Shown: positions 1 to 13,000 of the stretch, one piece after another
Layout of the letters: every line of letters begins with the position of its first letter
How positions within the stretch are numbered: the stretch's first letter is position 1
Source: Xestospongia muta
Lineage: Eukaryota > Porifera > Demospongiae > Haplosclerida > Petrosiidae
Reading direction: 5' to 3'
Assembly: GCA_963693285.1 (NCBI GenBank)
Contig: OY848920.1
Coordinates: 9,980,182-10,044,181, forward strand
DNA: 64,000 nt
The notes under the pieces: generated by a model
The model's input: the letters and a program-made list of their open reading frames with translations, nothing else
What the model was told of the DNA's origin: nothing
Database searches by the model: none
Made by a program: the position numbers and the translations under genes

Positions 1-117
1 CAAAGTGATAGTGTTGTCAGTAATAATATATTGATAATCCTTAAATTATAAATATTAAAATTATAATATATTGAAAAAAAACTTGGTTTATTCTAATATA
101 AATGTCTTTATTAATAG

Positions 118-3100
118 AATCTCCAGATGACATATTGAAAGACTCAGATGATAAAGAGGAGATAAAGGATAAAGAGTCAAATAAAGGTATATATGTTTGA
201 ATAAATATAGGGTCTGGTGAATAAATATAGGGTCTGGTGAAGGCAAAGGCAATTAGTTGTCCCTTATATTTTGTGGTAAAATCTGAATACACAGTGTTAT
301 TATGTAATTTATGGTTTACATAAAAGTAGTATCCTGTAGGTAAAGACAATATTTATTATGTATATGGTTTATTAAACCATTCCTCCTTTTGTGAGATTAG
401 GATCACAGGAACATCCCAGACATCCACTCACTTAATGTAAGAAAGGATATCTAGTGACGTTAGTTCAATTCCTCAGATTTGACTATAATGTTGTCAGTGA
501 AACATGTTATTATAAGAGACAAAAAGATAGCTGGTCATATTACAAGTTGTGTACTAAGGAGCTACAGTCTTTGTTTCAAAGGATATTAGAAAAAATGTCT
601 TAGCATGAAAACAAAACAAAATGTAATTAAGACGTCTCTATCTTCTAAAAATTCGCAAACAGTTTCTCTTGATCAGCAGGTGGTTTACTAATTCTGAGTA
701 CCAAAAATTAATTGCTATGACAATATTTCAATAGGAACTATGCCTTCAAGTCTAGGTATCTAGACTTTGTTCTCCATTTTGAACAGTGACATTTATAACA
801 TCATACCCTAGGAGCATTCTGATTGGTGAGCCAAAAAATTAGCTTAAATACAAGGAATTGGAGTTAAGTCACCAGACGCCCTTTCTCACATTAAGTGAGT
901 TGGTATCTAGGGACAAGACTAAGGAACTACACACTCCATAGACACTTAGAGGAGAATATGAGGGGAAATCCCTAGAATAATTATTTATAAAAATATAAAA
1001 CATACTTATATCAACTATTGACCATGATGTGACAAATAGAGAGAAAATGCTTTTAAGAGAACAAGAACTGAGTAAAGAGGATATACTGAATGTCCTAACC
1101 TGAAGTTGTGATGAAGTTTGTATATGGAGACCACGCCTTTATGAATAATTAATTAGATTTTTTTTCATAAGTCTTTACACACCAACAGCAGACATTTCAC
1201 TATGTGGCTGCTCAAGAAATAGCTAGCAATGCAAGAGTCAATAAAATGGAGGAACATTATTGCATATCACAATAACAAAAACATTATACACTTATATTGT
1301 AATATTAAAATGCATAAATTTAAATTTACATTGACATCACCTATATGTGGTATCTCTATATGTAATAATATCAGCAGATATAGACTGAGGAGATATCTAA
1401 GACTACATGTAATGATCAATGAGGATATACAAATCTCTAGTTTAAGTAATGTATTATAACCACACCCACTTATTTCACATACTGTAAATATTATCGTCAT
1501 TGCTTATACAAACATAGACGTATCTATGGTCATCGGACTACCAGGGCATAATTAAATATTCGTGGCTTATTAAAAATATTAATAATAATTATCAATAGTT
1601 ATTAACTGTTAATTAAGTATAGAGTCATTCTACCTACAATCATAATTAATTACAAAGAAAAGGTGGAGTTTGGTTTTGTTTATAGAAGTATTATCCTGGA
1701 ATTTTGTGCTCCTGTTCAAACTGAAATACCAAATCTTCCAAACAGTTCCATAATGTGGACGAAAGATCTCTCTCTATGTACAAGAGAGCTAGACTGTTGA
1801 GTCTTTGTTGTGTCATGGTCGAGCATAAGTACTTTTTAAGCCGACAAATACTAGAAAAACTACGCTACGCAGAAGCCATTTTCTTTTCCTGGATCAGTTT
1901 ACCAGGGCAATGCCCTGGTATGCCCGGGCCTAGATACGCCTATGTATACAAAGCTTTTTATGTCACAATACAAACTAATAATTGACTTAATTCATACACA
2001 GCCTCTATTACAAACAGTTACTGTCTCTTCACTATATTTGTCAATAGAGGACAATAACTGACATTATTTTGGATAATCTCACAGTGTTAATGTAAACAGA
2101 CAAATAGTTAGTAACAAAATGAATTATTTGTCTTGAAAGTTTCCTGTTATACAATATATGGAATTATATAACATATGTGGGTGGAGCACTATTATGAATG
2201 ATTGTTGGTTATTATAGACAAGATGTTATTTTTCCTTTATTGATTGTCAAAGTAATCTACTTGTCTTCCTTCTATCAGTACCTTAACTAATAAACTACAT
2301 CAGATTGCTTCATTGTTTATAGTCAGACTCAATATATCTAGACTAATCATAGTCTCATGAGCCAGACCCTTTACTTAGAGAGGAAGGATCTGGTCTACCA
2401 CACATAGTGCAGTTGTTGAAAAGGAATTTCATTAACTAGTATCTGTAGTTTGTAATAGTTATGTGTTAATGTAAACATACTGACCACTTGAATCAGTATG
2501 GAGAAAAGGAGACAGCAGGTTGTTTAAGAAGCATTCACTAAGCTAGGATATAACAGAGTTAAGTCAGAGCAGATCGATGGCAGCTATAGAAGCTTTTATT
2601 AATGGTATGGATGTGTTCGTCACTTTACCAACTGCGAATGGTAAAAGCCTTATATATGCCACACTAGTCTCTCCCCAGCTTGCATTGATACAAGACCAGG
2701 TACAAGTCTTGTCTTCTAAGGGAACCTCCTCTGTATCTATTTCTGGTAATACGTGAAGACTTCGTTAGCAGTAACTAACACGTTATGTTATTATGTAACT
2801 ATGTAAACAATTGTGGTTTGCTCAAGTACCTGTTGACCAAATAGTGGTTTCCCCAGGAATGCTGGGGAAGGAGACAACTGTACTATGCGTGGTAGACAAG
2901 ACCCTTCCTCTCTAAGCAAAGATTCTGACTCACGAGACTAGACTAGTCAGTCAGTAAACTCTACAGATCACAAGTCTCCAGTTGATATATGAGTACCTGA
3001 TATCCAGTGATGTGTTCTGTTAATATGATAGTAATGATAGAATTATATCTATTGTTCCACTGTAGCTGTATCAGTACTCGAGACTTTTCCTGTTAGCAAA

Positions 3101-4063
3101 ATTTAATAAGCCCCGCCTCCTATTAGCTCGTTGCCATAGTAACCATATTCAGTAAACAGTAGTGAATGGCTTCCTTTCTTCTTCAGTGTGTTGTCTGTGT
3201 ATTGTAGTGTGTTATAGTATATATTACTATGTGTGTACTATACTATATACTAACTCTGTTTTATAATAGGAGACACTGGAAGTGTTCAGTGGTATGATGA
3301 TTACAATATTGTATGGCTCGATAGACCAAGTGTAGTAGAAAGTGAAGATGTTATAAGTAAATTAATAAAAGAACAACAAACAGGAAAAGAATGGCGTATT
3401 GATCTCTACTCATCATCTCCTGAAAGTACTGCAGTTATTATAAACAATCTTAATAAGTGTACAGTGAGGAGACTTGATATAGAGCACACTTCATTGGACA
3501 GTAAGTGTGTATCGATATTATCAGAGATACTAAAAACTAATAAAACAATAAAGAGACTAGTGCTGTTCTCCTCTTCACTTACTGGTGGTATCAAACAAGT
3601 CAGTGATAGTCTCTTTAATAATGAAACACTTGAACAGTTAGTGTTGTATAATGTTACTGATATCACAGATGAAGATATGACTCACTTATCTACTATATTA
3701 GCAACTAATACAACTTTAAAAGTACTACGTCTCCCCTACTGTAACATCACTGATAATGGAGTCCGATATATCTGTGAAGGACTTACTAAAAACCATACAT
3801 TGACTACGTTGAACATCAGTCATAATCATCAGATCACTTCAGTTAGTACCAGTACAATAGCAGATCTAATACAAACTACTACATCACTGACAAGACTAGA
3901 TCTCGACAATACTTCACTGAACAATGATGATATCAAGACAATATGCACATCACTAACTAAAAATACTACAATAAGGAAACTATACTTATCAAGAGAACAT
4001 AAAGAGTATTGTATAAAGTTAGACAGTTATCAAGTTATTAAAGACAGACTTGTGTTCTGGTAA
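118..4063 (+). CDS. G0: 3' end of Death/CARD-like/coiled-coil/LRR gene (partial)
   Basis: The last two exons of the first array gene are in the window: an acidic linker exon 118-186 and the LRR exon 3270-4063 (stop TAA). Upstream exons lie outside. The linker exon (core SPDDILKDSDDKEE) follows an AG acceptor and ends AAAG|gtatat. The LRR exon begins after ATAATAG with GAGACACTGG, and the junction codon GGA keeps the frame open to the stop. Both are phase-1 exons, as in complete genes G3 and G6. The intron 187-3269 carries two TIR elements. Expected role, by analogy with complete copies, is ligand sensing by the LRR of an intracellular Death-domain adaptor or receptor; no function is proven. 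Confidence 0.8.
406..921. mobile_element. TIR element family A in G0 intron
   Basis: Inverted ends around CCACTCACTTAATGT...AGAAAGG (left) and CTTTCTCACATTAAGTGAG...ACAAGACTA (right). The left end is truncated here. No coding content recognised. Confidence 0.6.
2350..2940. mobile_element. TIR element family B with RecQ-like fragment, G0 intron
   Basis: 591 bp. TIRs of about 70 bp begin TAGTCTCATGAGCCAGACC and, inverted, TAGTCTCGTGAGTCAGA. Flanks GACTAATCA (2341-2349) and GACTAGTCA (2941-2949) form a 9-bp target duplication. Inside, a + strand fragment resembles the helicase-motif I region of RecQ-type DNA helicases (AIEAFI..MDVFVTLPT.NGKSLIYA..LVSPQL.L.QDQV), broken by a TAA near its start and by frameshifts. 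No transposase. Confidence 0.8.
3270..4063 (+). CDS. G0 LRR exon (intact)
   Basis: Single terminal exon of about 264 codons. An N-terminal part (GDTGSVQW..., IDLYSSSPES) precedes about seven RNI-type leucine-rich repeats with framework motifs such as SKCVSILSEILKTNKT and CNITDNGVRYICEGLTK. Exposed strand residues in this copy are RLDIEH, LVLFSS, LVLYNV, LRLPYC, LNISHN, LDLDNT and LYLSRE. Ends KDRLVFW then TAA. RNI-type LRRs form a curved parallel beta surface for protein binding. Confidence 0.85.
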
Positions 4064-5984
4064 TAGTAAGTAGTTTGTTGTTTATTCTTAATCTGTCTTC
4101 TCGCTCACTTTTATTTCTCTTTAAATTACTCTTGACTTTATCTTCTCTTCTTTTATTAACAATTTATTTCCCTAACAAAACTAATAGACAATAAAAATAG
4201 AGCAGTTTTGCTCAACACTTACTTCTCTAACGTCGCACTTTTTTGCTCTCTGACAGCTGGTTATTTGGCGCTTATGAGATTAATTATTTATGGGTGTGGC
4301 CTCATTTTTAACCCCTTTGTGGAGATTAGTTTACTATAGCTTTTTAGTTTCCGAAGAGTTTGAAGAAAAACATACTTTAACAATTTTCTTGACTACTTAG
4401 AGAAATCAACACCTCCTTCCTTATTTTCAGAGGAGGTAGAAGACTACACACTATTAATATAACTAGACTATTGAGGTTAGACTAGTTCAGTTGATCATGT
4501 TATAATGATTTTATATGTCAATTGTTATAGTTCAACAATATATAGATTTTTCTGATATAGAGAAGTTTGCTCACTAACATAATAAATGATGGGATGATGT
4601 TAATTGACCTCAACTTACTCTATATTCTATGAACAATGTACATATCACTATTGTAAAGGAGATTCTATTGAGGACAAGAGAGGAACAATTTGTATATAAA
4701 CCTTTAACCTTAAACTGGATACAGTATATTAAATGTGGAATATTATGTGAAGTGAGTTAAAGTAATTGGAAGCAATTATTACCCTCTCTCTCCCTCCATA
4801 TATCAGTCATTAAGGTAATGACATCATATATTATTATATTGAGGTAATAATGACATCATTAATATCGCAATGTCTCTTAAGATAGAGTGTAGGAATTATC
4901 TCATTTTAATATATCTGTTATATTTTAGAATGTTCTGTTTTATCTGATTTCTTAACATGTAATTTATCTTACCTATAAAGTAGTACCAGCTGTTACTATA
5001 TATTTTAAATTTGAGGTAGAGTAATAAAATATACTACTTGTTTATTAAACAGATAAAGTATGTTTGTATTAATTTACCAATTACTGTAGCTAACATAACT
5101 ATGAATATTATTATTGCTACACAATATACCCAACAGTCAGTATTAAGTTAATGTGGATACTTAGTACAATGTATAACTATAGAGGTTATTCAGTGGGTGT
5201 GGTTGGCATATAATGAAGAAATGTCATAGGTTGAGCTTACAGTTATTTTTGTACAGAATAATTTAAAGCTTTATCTTCATAGTAAAGTATGTTTCTAACT
5301 TGTAAGTATTCTATTACATATTTATATTATCATATATGAGAAGCAATTATAGTTATGTGTTAATTAACAATATATTTCCTTATGTTTTGCCACTCAATGA
5401 TATAGTAGTATTATTATTAATGTAATTACTTTAAAAGGTACACATTTATAAGTTCAAATGAATGTCTCAGAGTACAGAACCATTCTTGTATGTGTGTGAA
5501 CAAATTTAGTACTATTTTACTTAAGAACACAAAGATCTTGCTTTGTTATAAATGACTCATATCTCAGACCAAGAGGTCAGGAGTAACCAGAACAAAGTTT
5601 GGATAACAGGTTAGAAGGAGAAGAGGTGGTATGGACAGCATATTAATAATGATATTGTTAGCTAATAAGATACTCTCCTTGTCCTTTAATATAGTATTGT
5701 TTTATTATTACTTTTATTAGTAACAGAACTTGAAGTGAGAAGAAGGAAATGAAGATCACTAATTGTGTACTAATATTATGTGATGAGTCTTTCTAAGACA
5801 ATAAAGTACTGGACTATTATAGTGCTGTACTGCCTACATGATTTATTTCAATTAACTCTGTACAAAATGGCAGCATGGATTACATCCATTTTAGCTAACA
5901 ACCAATTAAATTACAGTTCAATCAAATTATTGTGTAATAAACATGATGTTTGCAATATTAATATGAAATACAATAAATTTCAAT
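4064..5984. other. Spacer between convergent G0 and Cys-rich gene
   Basis: AT-rich 3'/3' spacer with no supported coding exon. It is largely shared with the spacers after G2, G3 and G6, with block deletions in other units. The forward ORF at 5780-6037 is antisense to the 3' end of the Cys-rich gene and is not taken as a gene. Confidence 0.5.
4190..4195 (+). terminator. Polyadenylation signal AATAAA of G0
   Basis: AATAAA lies about 127 nt after the LRR stop. It is conserved at the equivalent place after G1 (16317), G2 (23561), G3 (34521) and G6 (63214), but the segment is deleted after G4. Confidence 0.5.
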
Positions 5985-6857
5985 TTATATCAAATCTATT
6001 GCAATCATTTTTATCACTATCATTAACACCAGGATAAAGACAAACCTCTTAAGATAAACCACTTGAGATGAAGAGACTGCAACAGTGGAGCTAGTACTGT
6101 TAGCTACAGTAGAACTGACTGTTATAGTAGGACTTACAGTTGTAATGGAACAAACATTGCTATCAGTAATACCACATGATGTTAAGTTAAATGTGAAACC
6201 AAGTATAGGAACACCACAACATCCCATATAGTCTACAAATGTTGTCACATTATCTTGACAAGGACCATCAATACAGTAGGCATTAACAGATCCATTACGA
6301 GTATATGTTGGGCAGTAGAATAGAGTATCAAGAGGTATTATCACACCTGAAGTAATACCACGTAAATAACGTACCATACAATATTCTTGATTGATTTTAT
6401 CACATACACCATTGTTAATATAAGTGATTCCTTTGGTGAAGTTGATACATCTGTAGAATGTAGCTGTTAACTCTTTACATTCACTAGCGCAGTATTCAGT
6501 CAGAGCTCTATCTAGATGACGATATGTATCCATGGTGACATTCACAGGCGCTGTATGTAAGTATGATGTAATAATATGAAATAAAGTTCCCTTATTGGTA
6601 CAAGTGGTACTATGGTTAGAAATCAACTGAGTTATTTTGGTACAATTTAGCTTTTCTTCATGAACATGAATTCCTCTTGTCATCTCATGTGAATCAAGTT
6701 TTAGATTATGTATTGGTATTCTGTTCACAATAGATCTAACACATATACTACATTATCGTGTGATCCTTTAAACAAGTATAATATATAATACATAATACAC
6801 AGTATAGACTGAGAATTACCACAAAACAATACAACCATTCACTATACTAAAAGCCAT
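5985..6857 (-). CDS. Cys-rich, glycosylated, membrane-anchored ectodomain protein, copy 1
   Basis: Proposed two-exon gene: exon 1 6820-6857 (ATG at 6857, MAFSIVNGCIVL) and exon 2 5985-6609, giving 220 codons plus stop. The exon 1 donor GTG|gtaatt and the acceptor ccatag|T match in phase. The protein has many cysteines (including GPC and GCCG motifs), several N-X-S/T sites, a Ser/Thr-rich stalk (about the last 50 residues) and a hydrophobic C-terminus (FVFILVLMIVIKMIAI) that could be a membrane segment or GPI signal. A continuous reading frame runs up to 6728 here, but a 5-bp indel breaks it in copies 2-4; the proposed intron removes that region. The N-terminus is weak as a signal peptide, so exon 1 is tentative. 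I do not recognise the family. An AATAAA on the minus strand sits at 5842-5847. Confidence 0.65.
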
Positions 6858-7084
6858 CTCTATATAATGACTGTATTGCCTGTTGTCCTACAAGGAACAA
6901 CTGTTAGTATCTATGGAATCATACATGGCTATTGCTAATGAAAATTAAATTTAATATGCAGATATTAATGCTACGTGTTACTAATGAATCTCATTGTCTT
7001 CCTACAAAATTAGCCACACCTTAAAAGTCACCAGACAGAAGTGGGTGTGTCTGTTGTGTTAGTTCATAGTTTGGCAAGCAAACA
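6858..7084. promoter_or_regulatory. Putative bidirectional promoter, Cys-rich gene / G1
   Basis: 227 bp separate the proposed start of the - strand Cys-rich gene from the ATG of G1. The interval is conserved in six units (225-228 bp) and contains a shared CACACCTTAAAAGTCACC block. Such head-to-head spacing suggests a shared promoter. This is inferred from layout; no TATA or initiator was proven. Confidence 0.45.
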
Positions 7085-10000
7085 ATGGCTAAAAGAAATC
7101 TTTCATTTGAGAAGATATTGGAAGAGAAACCAACTCTTGATGAATTATGTGAACATATTCACATTGGTGGTAAATGGTATCAGTTTGGAATCCTGCTTAA
7201 ACTTGATTCCAAGAAGTTGGATGATATTCGTAGACAACCTGATGATTCTACTTACAAGACATTAAAAATGTTTGAGTTGTGGTTTAACACCAACCCTAAT
7301 GCTACCAGAAGACAAGTTTTAGATACTTTGAAGAAAGAAGTTATTGAAGAAAACACTGTCGCACACAAGTATGAGCAGATATTGAAAAAGTCTGTCGGTC
7401 AGTGATATATCACACACTTTGATTACTAATTTATGAGTTAAATATCGTCTGTAAATGTCATATTATAGAAATAGACTCCCAGTCCTCAATTATTGAATCA
7501 AGTACTATTCTTCCAAGCCATACTGATACACTATCACAGTCATTGAAAAGTTCCTCTAGCACTGTTGGTGAGTAAAATTATGTATCTAGTGTAGTCAATT
7601 ATAATGATATGTCTGGTATATTGGTATATGTATCAAATAATTATAATACTGAGTAATGAGTTAGTGTCTTTATCATAGGAACTGACTTCCCAGTAACTGA
7701 AGCTAGTACTATTTTTTGCCGCCATATTGATACACTGTCACAATCTTCATTCAATTCTGTAAAAGTGTCCCAGCTCCTATTTAGTGAGAGATGTATCAGT
7801 GAAGCAACACTTGATAGTATGGAGGGACTAAAAGGTTCCTCAGATGAGAAGAAGACAACTCTGTTGTCTGCTATACATACAGCAGTATCTTCAGATCACA
7901 AGAAGTTGAAAGTGGTAGCTACAGTACTGTCCAAGTTTGAGAAGACAAAAAATCTATCTGACATACTTATTAGTGAATACGGTAAGTAACTAAGAACTAG
8001 ATATCAATTTTATAGTGGAAAACTGACATCTCTTTCTATATTAAATAGCTCAAATGTTTCCTGATGACCAGATGATAGCAGATATTGTTCAAGAGTTACC
8101 ACAAACTGTTCATAGTGATCAAATGAGTTATGAAAATTGTGCCAGTGACATTTTACGTTGTCATTATGGTACTCTCTCTCAATCTCTCCAATATCCTGTT
8201 AGAGTAGCACAGTACCTCTATGAAGAGGGAGTCATTTCAAAAGCTATATTTTTTATTGTGAAATATACTGCCGAATCTCACTCTACAGGAAAAGCATTGT
8301 TTGTTTTGTTAAGAGCTGTACGTCATGCTGTACATACCAACTATCATCACTTGATGATCTTTGCTAGTGTGCTGTTAAAATTTAAAAGCAATGTACCATG
8401 TGGTAATGCTATCTTAGAGGATTGTGGTAAGTATAAAGGTTATTGTATAACTTAAAAATTGTTTAATGTAGATAAAGTATTTTTTAAAGACAAGGATTCT
8501 GAAGTACATGTTATTACTGGAGTTAGTGAAGGTATATTTACTGTAGTACATTGAAGATCATGATATCATTGTGTCAATTAGCTAATTCAATGACCACTAC
8601 CCCAGGAGCTTCAGTTGATAGCAGTTTACCTGCAAGTCAAAGTTAGTAATGACAACTAGCATAATAATAATAATGTTTTCTAAATGCAGACGAGACTGAA
8701 AAGGGAGTCACAATTCCAATTTCACGAAAGTTTAGACCTATTTTTGGATCAGTGAAAAGTAAATATGCTATAATGTTTAGTAATATCCGAGAAGTCATCA
8801 ACAAAACACCTCCACCTCTGGATAAGTTAAAGGGATATCTTAGAGATGGTTACTCTCACCTCAAATCTCAAATAGCTCATTCTAACTCCATTGATGATGT
8901 CCTAGATGTTGTTAATGATCACTGCACTGTCATCAATATCAGTTGTCTGGAGGGTATTGTAACACGATTCAAAATCAAAGAAGCTGAGACACATATACAA
9001 ACATACAAGGATTTTGTTCAATCATTTTGTAAAGAAACAAAGGTTTCTCTTTGTCTAAACGAAACCTTCAAAATTACAAACACACCTTCTCATCTTCAAT
9101 GTGAGACAGCAATCTTTGTTTTGAACTGGGATCCTAAAGATTGTACAATAGAAGATATTGAGGATATCCTTTCAGAATCAGTTGAAGGAAATGTACAGAT
9201 TCGTGTCATTAGAGAGGGCAAGTCCATCGTTGTCACTTGCTTTTTTCCACTCGGTCTAACAACTCTACTTATTGCCAGAGCTCAGGAGACGCTTGGATCA
9301 GTGAAGAGGAGAGGATTACTACAACTTACAATTGGTCACTGTACCATTTATGATCATAGAAGAGACAAGGTAAGAGATGAGTAGTATTAGACACCAGTTA
9401 CTACATGTGTTGTTTATTGATATATAGGAGGTTAGAACTATTGTAGAAGAGAACACAAAGGAGTTGAGAAGTCGACTGGAACTAGAACAAACCATGCGGA
9501 AAAAGATGACTATACAAATGTCCTCTATTGTCAGACAAAATGAAGGTATATTGTGTACAACTACTGTTTTATTTAATAGCTGTCTATTATATGATATATC
9601 TGATTAATAACTTAATGTTCCTTTATATAGAAACAAGAGAAATGAAAGAAAAAACAATTAAACATTTAACATCACTTGTGAAAACAAAAGAAGGTAAATT
9701 AATACAACAGCAATCACAAGTCCAATGTTGTCAGTATTTTACATAATATATTAGTGATTAATTTTCTTCTCATTTTACATAAAGCATTTGAGAAGAATAT
9801 ACTGTCAGTGTCTGCTGAGAGACAGAAAGAGCTAGAGACACTACAAGAAATAATAACGTCATTGACTTTCCAACTAAGGGAGAGAGACCAACAGATCGAG
9901 GAGTTAAAGCAGAGCTTGAATGGTAACTGGTATTAGTCACTTCTCATTATATGACATTGTTACTAGATCTAGCATTCATACCAAAGACTAGTAAACCAGT

Positions 10001-13000
10001 AACTGACCAAGGACTTGAGGAGACTCAAACACAGTCCAGTCAGGAAGAGACATCACTTATCACTGAAACTACAGGTAGTACTATTCAATATATATAAATA
10101 GTCTTATAATACTCTTGTAGAATCTCTACCAATATCGGAGTTAAAAGATCAGTTAAAAGGTTCAGTTGATGATAAAGAAGACAGTTCCTTACCTCATCCA
10201 AGTATGTCATATTATAATTTGTATTATCATAACCAAGTAAAAAGAATAGGGTCTGGTCAATAACTATTATATGCAATATAGGGTCTGGTGAAGGCAAGGG
10301 CAATTAGTTGTCCCTTATACATATTGTGGTTGTGGTTGATTCATAAGCATAGGAACCAGATATTAAATTTGAGGGCACAAAATAAGTCTCATTTAGTTGA
10401 TCTTAGTTGGTTCTTCTCTATATAGTGACAAATAAAGGTTATATCAGCTTTAGTAGTAATATCAATGTTAACTCTATAGTCAAATAGAGTAGCTATCATT
10501 AATAGTTATTTCAATTCTCTAGTTCCAGAGAAGCCTTCCCATTTATCATCATTTGATTTAATGGGTTCACCTCATGACCAATTAAAAGCTAAAGTTATGT
10601 TCTCTTATACTGCCAGTCAAGATGATGAGATCACCATCAAAGAAGGTGACATTGTTGATGTCATTACCATGGAAACAGAAGATGATGGATGGTGGTTGGT
10701 ACGATATGGTATTCAAGAAGGTCTAGCACCAAGCAATCATCTTTCCCTCATACCATTATTATCACCATCTTTAACTTCAAATATTAGAGGTATGATGAAA
10801 ATATTTTCTCCGTAATTATAGTAATAGATTATTTAAATATGATTTCAATTGTAGCAGATGTCTGTTAGACAGTGAACACAAGTGTTTAATAACATTGATA
10901 ATGTAAATACATGATAAATATAGATGTTGATAAATAGGAACTGGAAAATTAATAGTGTTAATATTAATAATTTAAAAGGTGTGCAAACAAGGCAATTGAT
11001 CTGATGTCTGCACAGTTCTGATCGACTAGCACAAAGAGATCATGATTTTCTGTAAATTGTCTTTAGACATTAGCACAATAAACACAAAATGACTGGGAGT
11101 TCTTTATATCTCTATAGTATCTTTTCTGTCACCATGCATTTAACATCTATGGAGCCCCAAATACCTAATATATTGCACCATCTTTAGTTTTAAACATTTG
11201 TACACTTCTAACAGTAATTTGTTTTGTCTACTAGTAATGGTTGTATTGAATGATGTCATGATTCAGTCATAAATTACTACCACAAAGTGATAGTGTTGTC
11301 AGTAATAATATATTGATAATCCTTAAATTATAAATATTAAAATTTCAAATAATCTGGTTTATTCTAATATAAATGTCTTTATTAATAGAATCTCCAGATG
11401 ACATATTGAAAGACTCTGATGATAAAGAGGAGATAAAGGATAAAGAGTCAAATAAAGGTATGTATCTTTGAATAAATATAGGGTCTGGTGAAGGCAAAGG
11501 CAATTAGTTTTCCCTTATATTTTGTGGTAAAATCTGAATACACAGTAATTTATGCATGAAAGTAGTATCCTGTAAAGACAATGTTTATTATGTATATGGT
11601 TTATTAAACCCTTCCTCCTTTTGTGAGATTAGGAGTATGTGTCACAGAAACTGTTAGTCTCATCCCCAGACATCTACTCACTTAATGTGAGAAAGGATAT
11701 CTAGTGACTTTAGTTCAATTCCTCAGATTTGACTATGATATTGTCAGTGAAACATGTTATTACAAGAGAAAAAAGGTAGCTGGTTATATTACAAGTTGTG
11801 TACTAAGGAGCTACAGTCTTTGTTTCAAAGAATATTTGAAAAAATGTCTTAGCATGAAAACAAAATAAAATGTAATGAAAGGCACTAAAGTGCCGAACCT
11901 CGCTGTAGTTTCTAAGTTATTTATAAATTCTATGACAGCTTAGGCCCAGCTATGATGTTGTTATTGCAAGAAAATTTATTAACATTCCAGAAGGTGTGGT
12001 TATAAAATGGCAAGCTTTGTCATTCTGTATATGCTCATTAATTGTTGCTTGATTTCTAGCTTTGTCATGTTTGTGAAGCAGTAACTGAATAAGTGATAGT
12101 ATCATTCAATTCCCAAGCAAGATTAAGTGCTACTTTCTTGATGAAAAGTTTCTCTGAGTCTTTACATGACCCTTTAAAATCTATCAATATTTCATATACA
12201 AAATTTATTGTAACTTGAAGATGAAACCTTCTTTGGAAACGTCCCGTGGTACAAATATAGATCGATATATTATCTATTAGTAGCAGTCCTTTCAGTGCTT
12301 GGAGACGTTTCCTGAATGCGTTACTTCGCTCCAAGTCCACAAAATATTTTTCAGAACTTTTCTAAAGATTACTTCGACCAACGGCCTTCTGTCTTGCTGA
12401 TCCGTATTCCTCTGAGATTGTTTACAACATACTAAAAAATCTCCACGTTAAGTTTTTTACTTTTCGAGAAACGGCACTTGACCTCTGCAGCCTGAAAAAA
12501 TCTATCAATATTTCATATACAAAATTTATTGTAACTTGAAGATGAAACCTTCTTTGGAAACGTCCCGTGGTACAAATATAAATCGATATATTATCTATTA
12601 GTAGCAGTCTTTTCAGTGTTTGGAGACGTTTCCTGAATGCGTTACTTCGCTCCAAGTCCACAAAACATTTTTCAGAACTTTTCTAACGATTACTTCGACC
12701 AACGCCCTTCTGTCTTGCTGATCCGTATTCCTCTGAGATTGTTTACAACATATTAAAAAATCTCCACGTTAAGTTTTTTACTTTTCGAGAAACGGCACTT
12801 GACCTCTGCAGCCTGAAAATTCTTTTGCGAGTTTTAAGCTTCTGTTTTCCTTGACGATGTTCTTGACACTACTGTTGTAAAGTCCACATGCTTTTCTATT
12901 CGTTGCTAAACGTTGGTAGCTGCTAATGCTTCGGTTGCCAAGTTATAGCAGTTCAAAAAAAACAACTCTGGTAACAGACACACACACACACACACAAACA

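Noticed and set aside
41..349. Minus-strand ORF MSLPTGYYFYVNHK..., also at 59306-59659
   Set aside because: It covers an intron and the reverse of the acidic exon; not conserved in G1, G3 or G4.
3406..3666. Minus-strand ORF opposite the LRR exon, repeated in all units
   Set aside because: Antisense shadow of the LRR coding sequence without start context of its own.
5780..6037. Forward ORF MMSLSKTIKYW..., repeated at 16824, 25373, 35884 and 44913
   Set aside because: It overlaps the 3' end of the - strand Cys-rich gene; its conservation is explained by unit duplication and by the coding sequence on the other strand. The frame is changed in copy 1.
9528..9746. Forward ORF MSDKMKVYCVQLLFYLIAVYY..., repeated in all units, looking like a small membrane protein
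   Set aside because: It runs from a coiled-coil exon through an 85-bp intron into the next exon in another frame; the hydrophobic part is intron.
12065..12661. Two minus-strand ORFs (ERSNAFRKRLQ...) as genes
   Set aside because: They have no ATG start and lie inside a duplicated segment of a mobile insertion; no family recognised.
12970..13000. Direct repeats of (CA)n as a CRISPR-like array
   Set aside because: Simple microsatellite, and the genome is eukaryotic.
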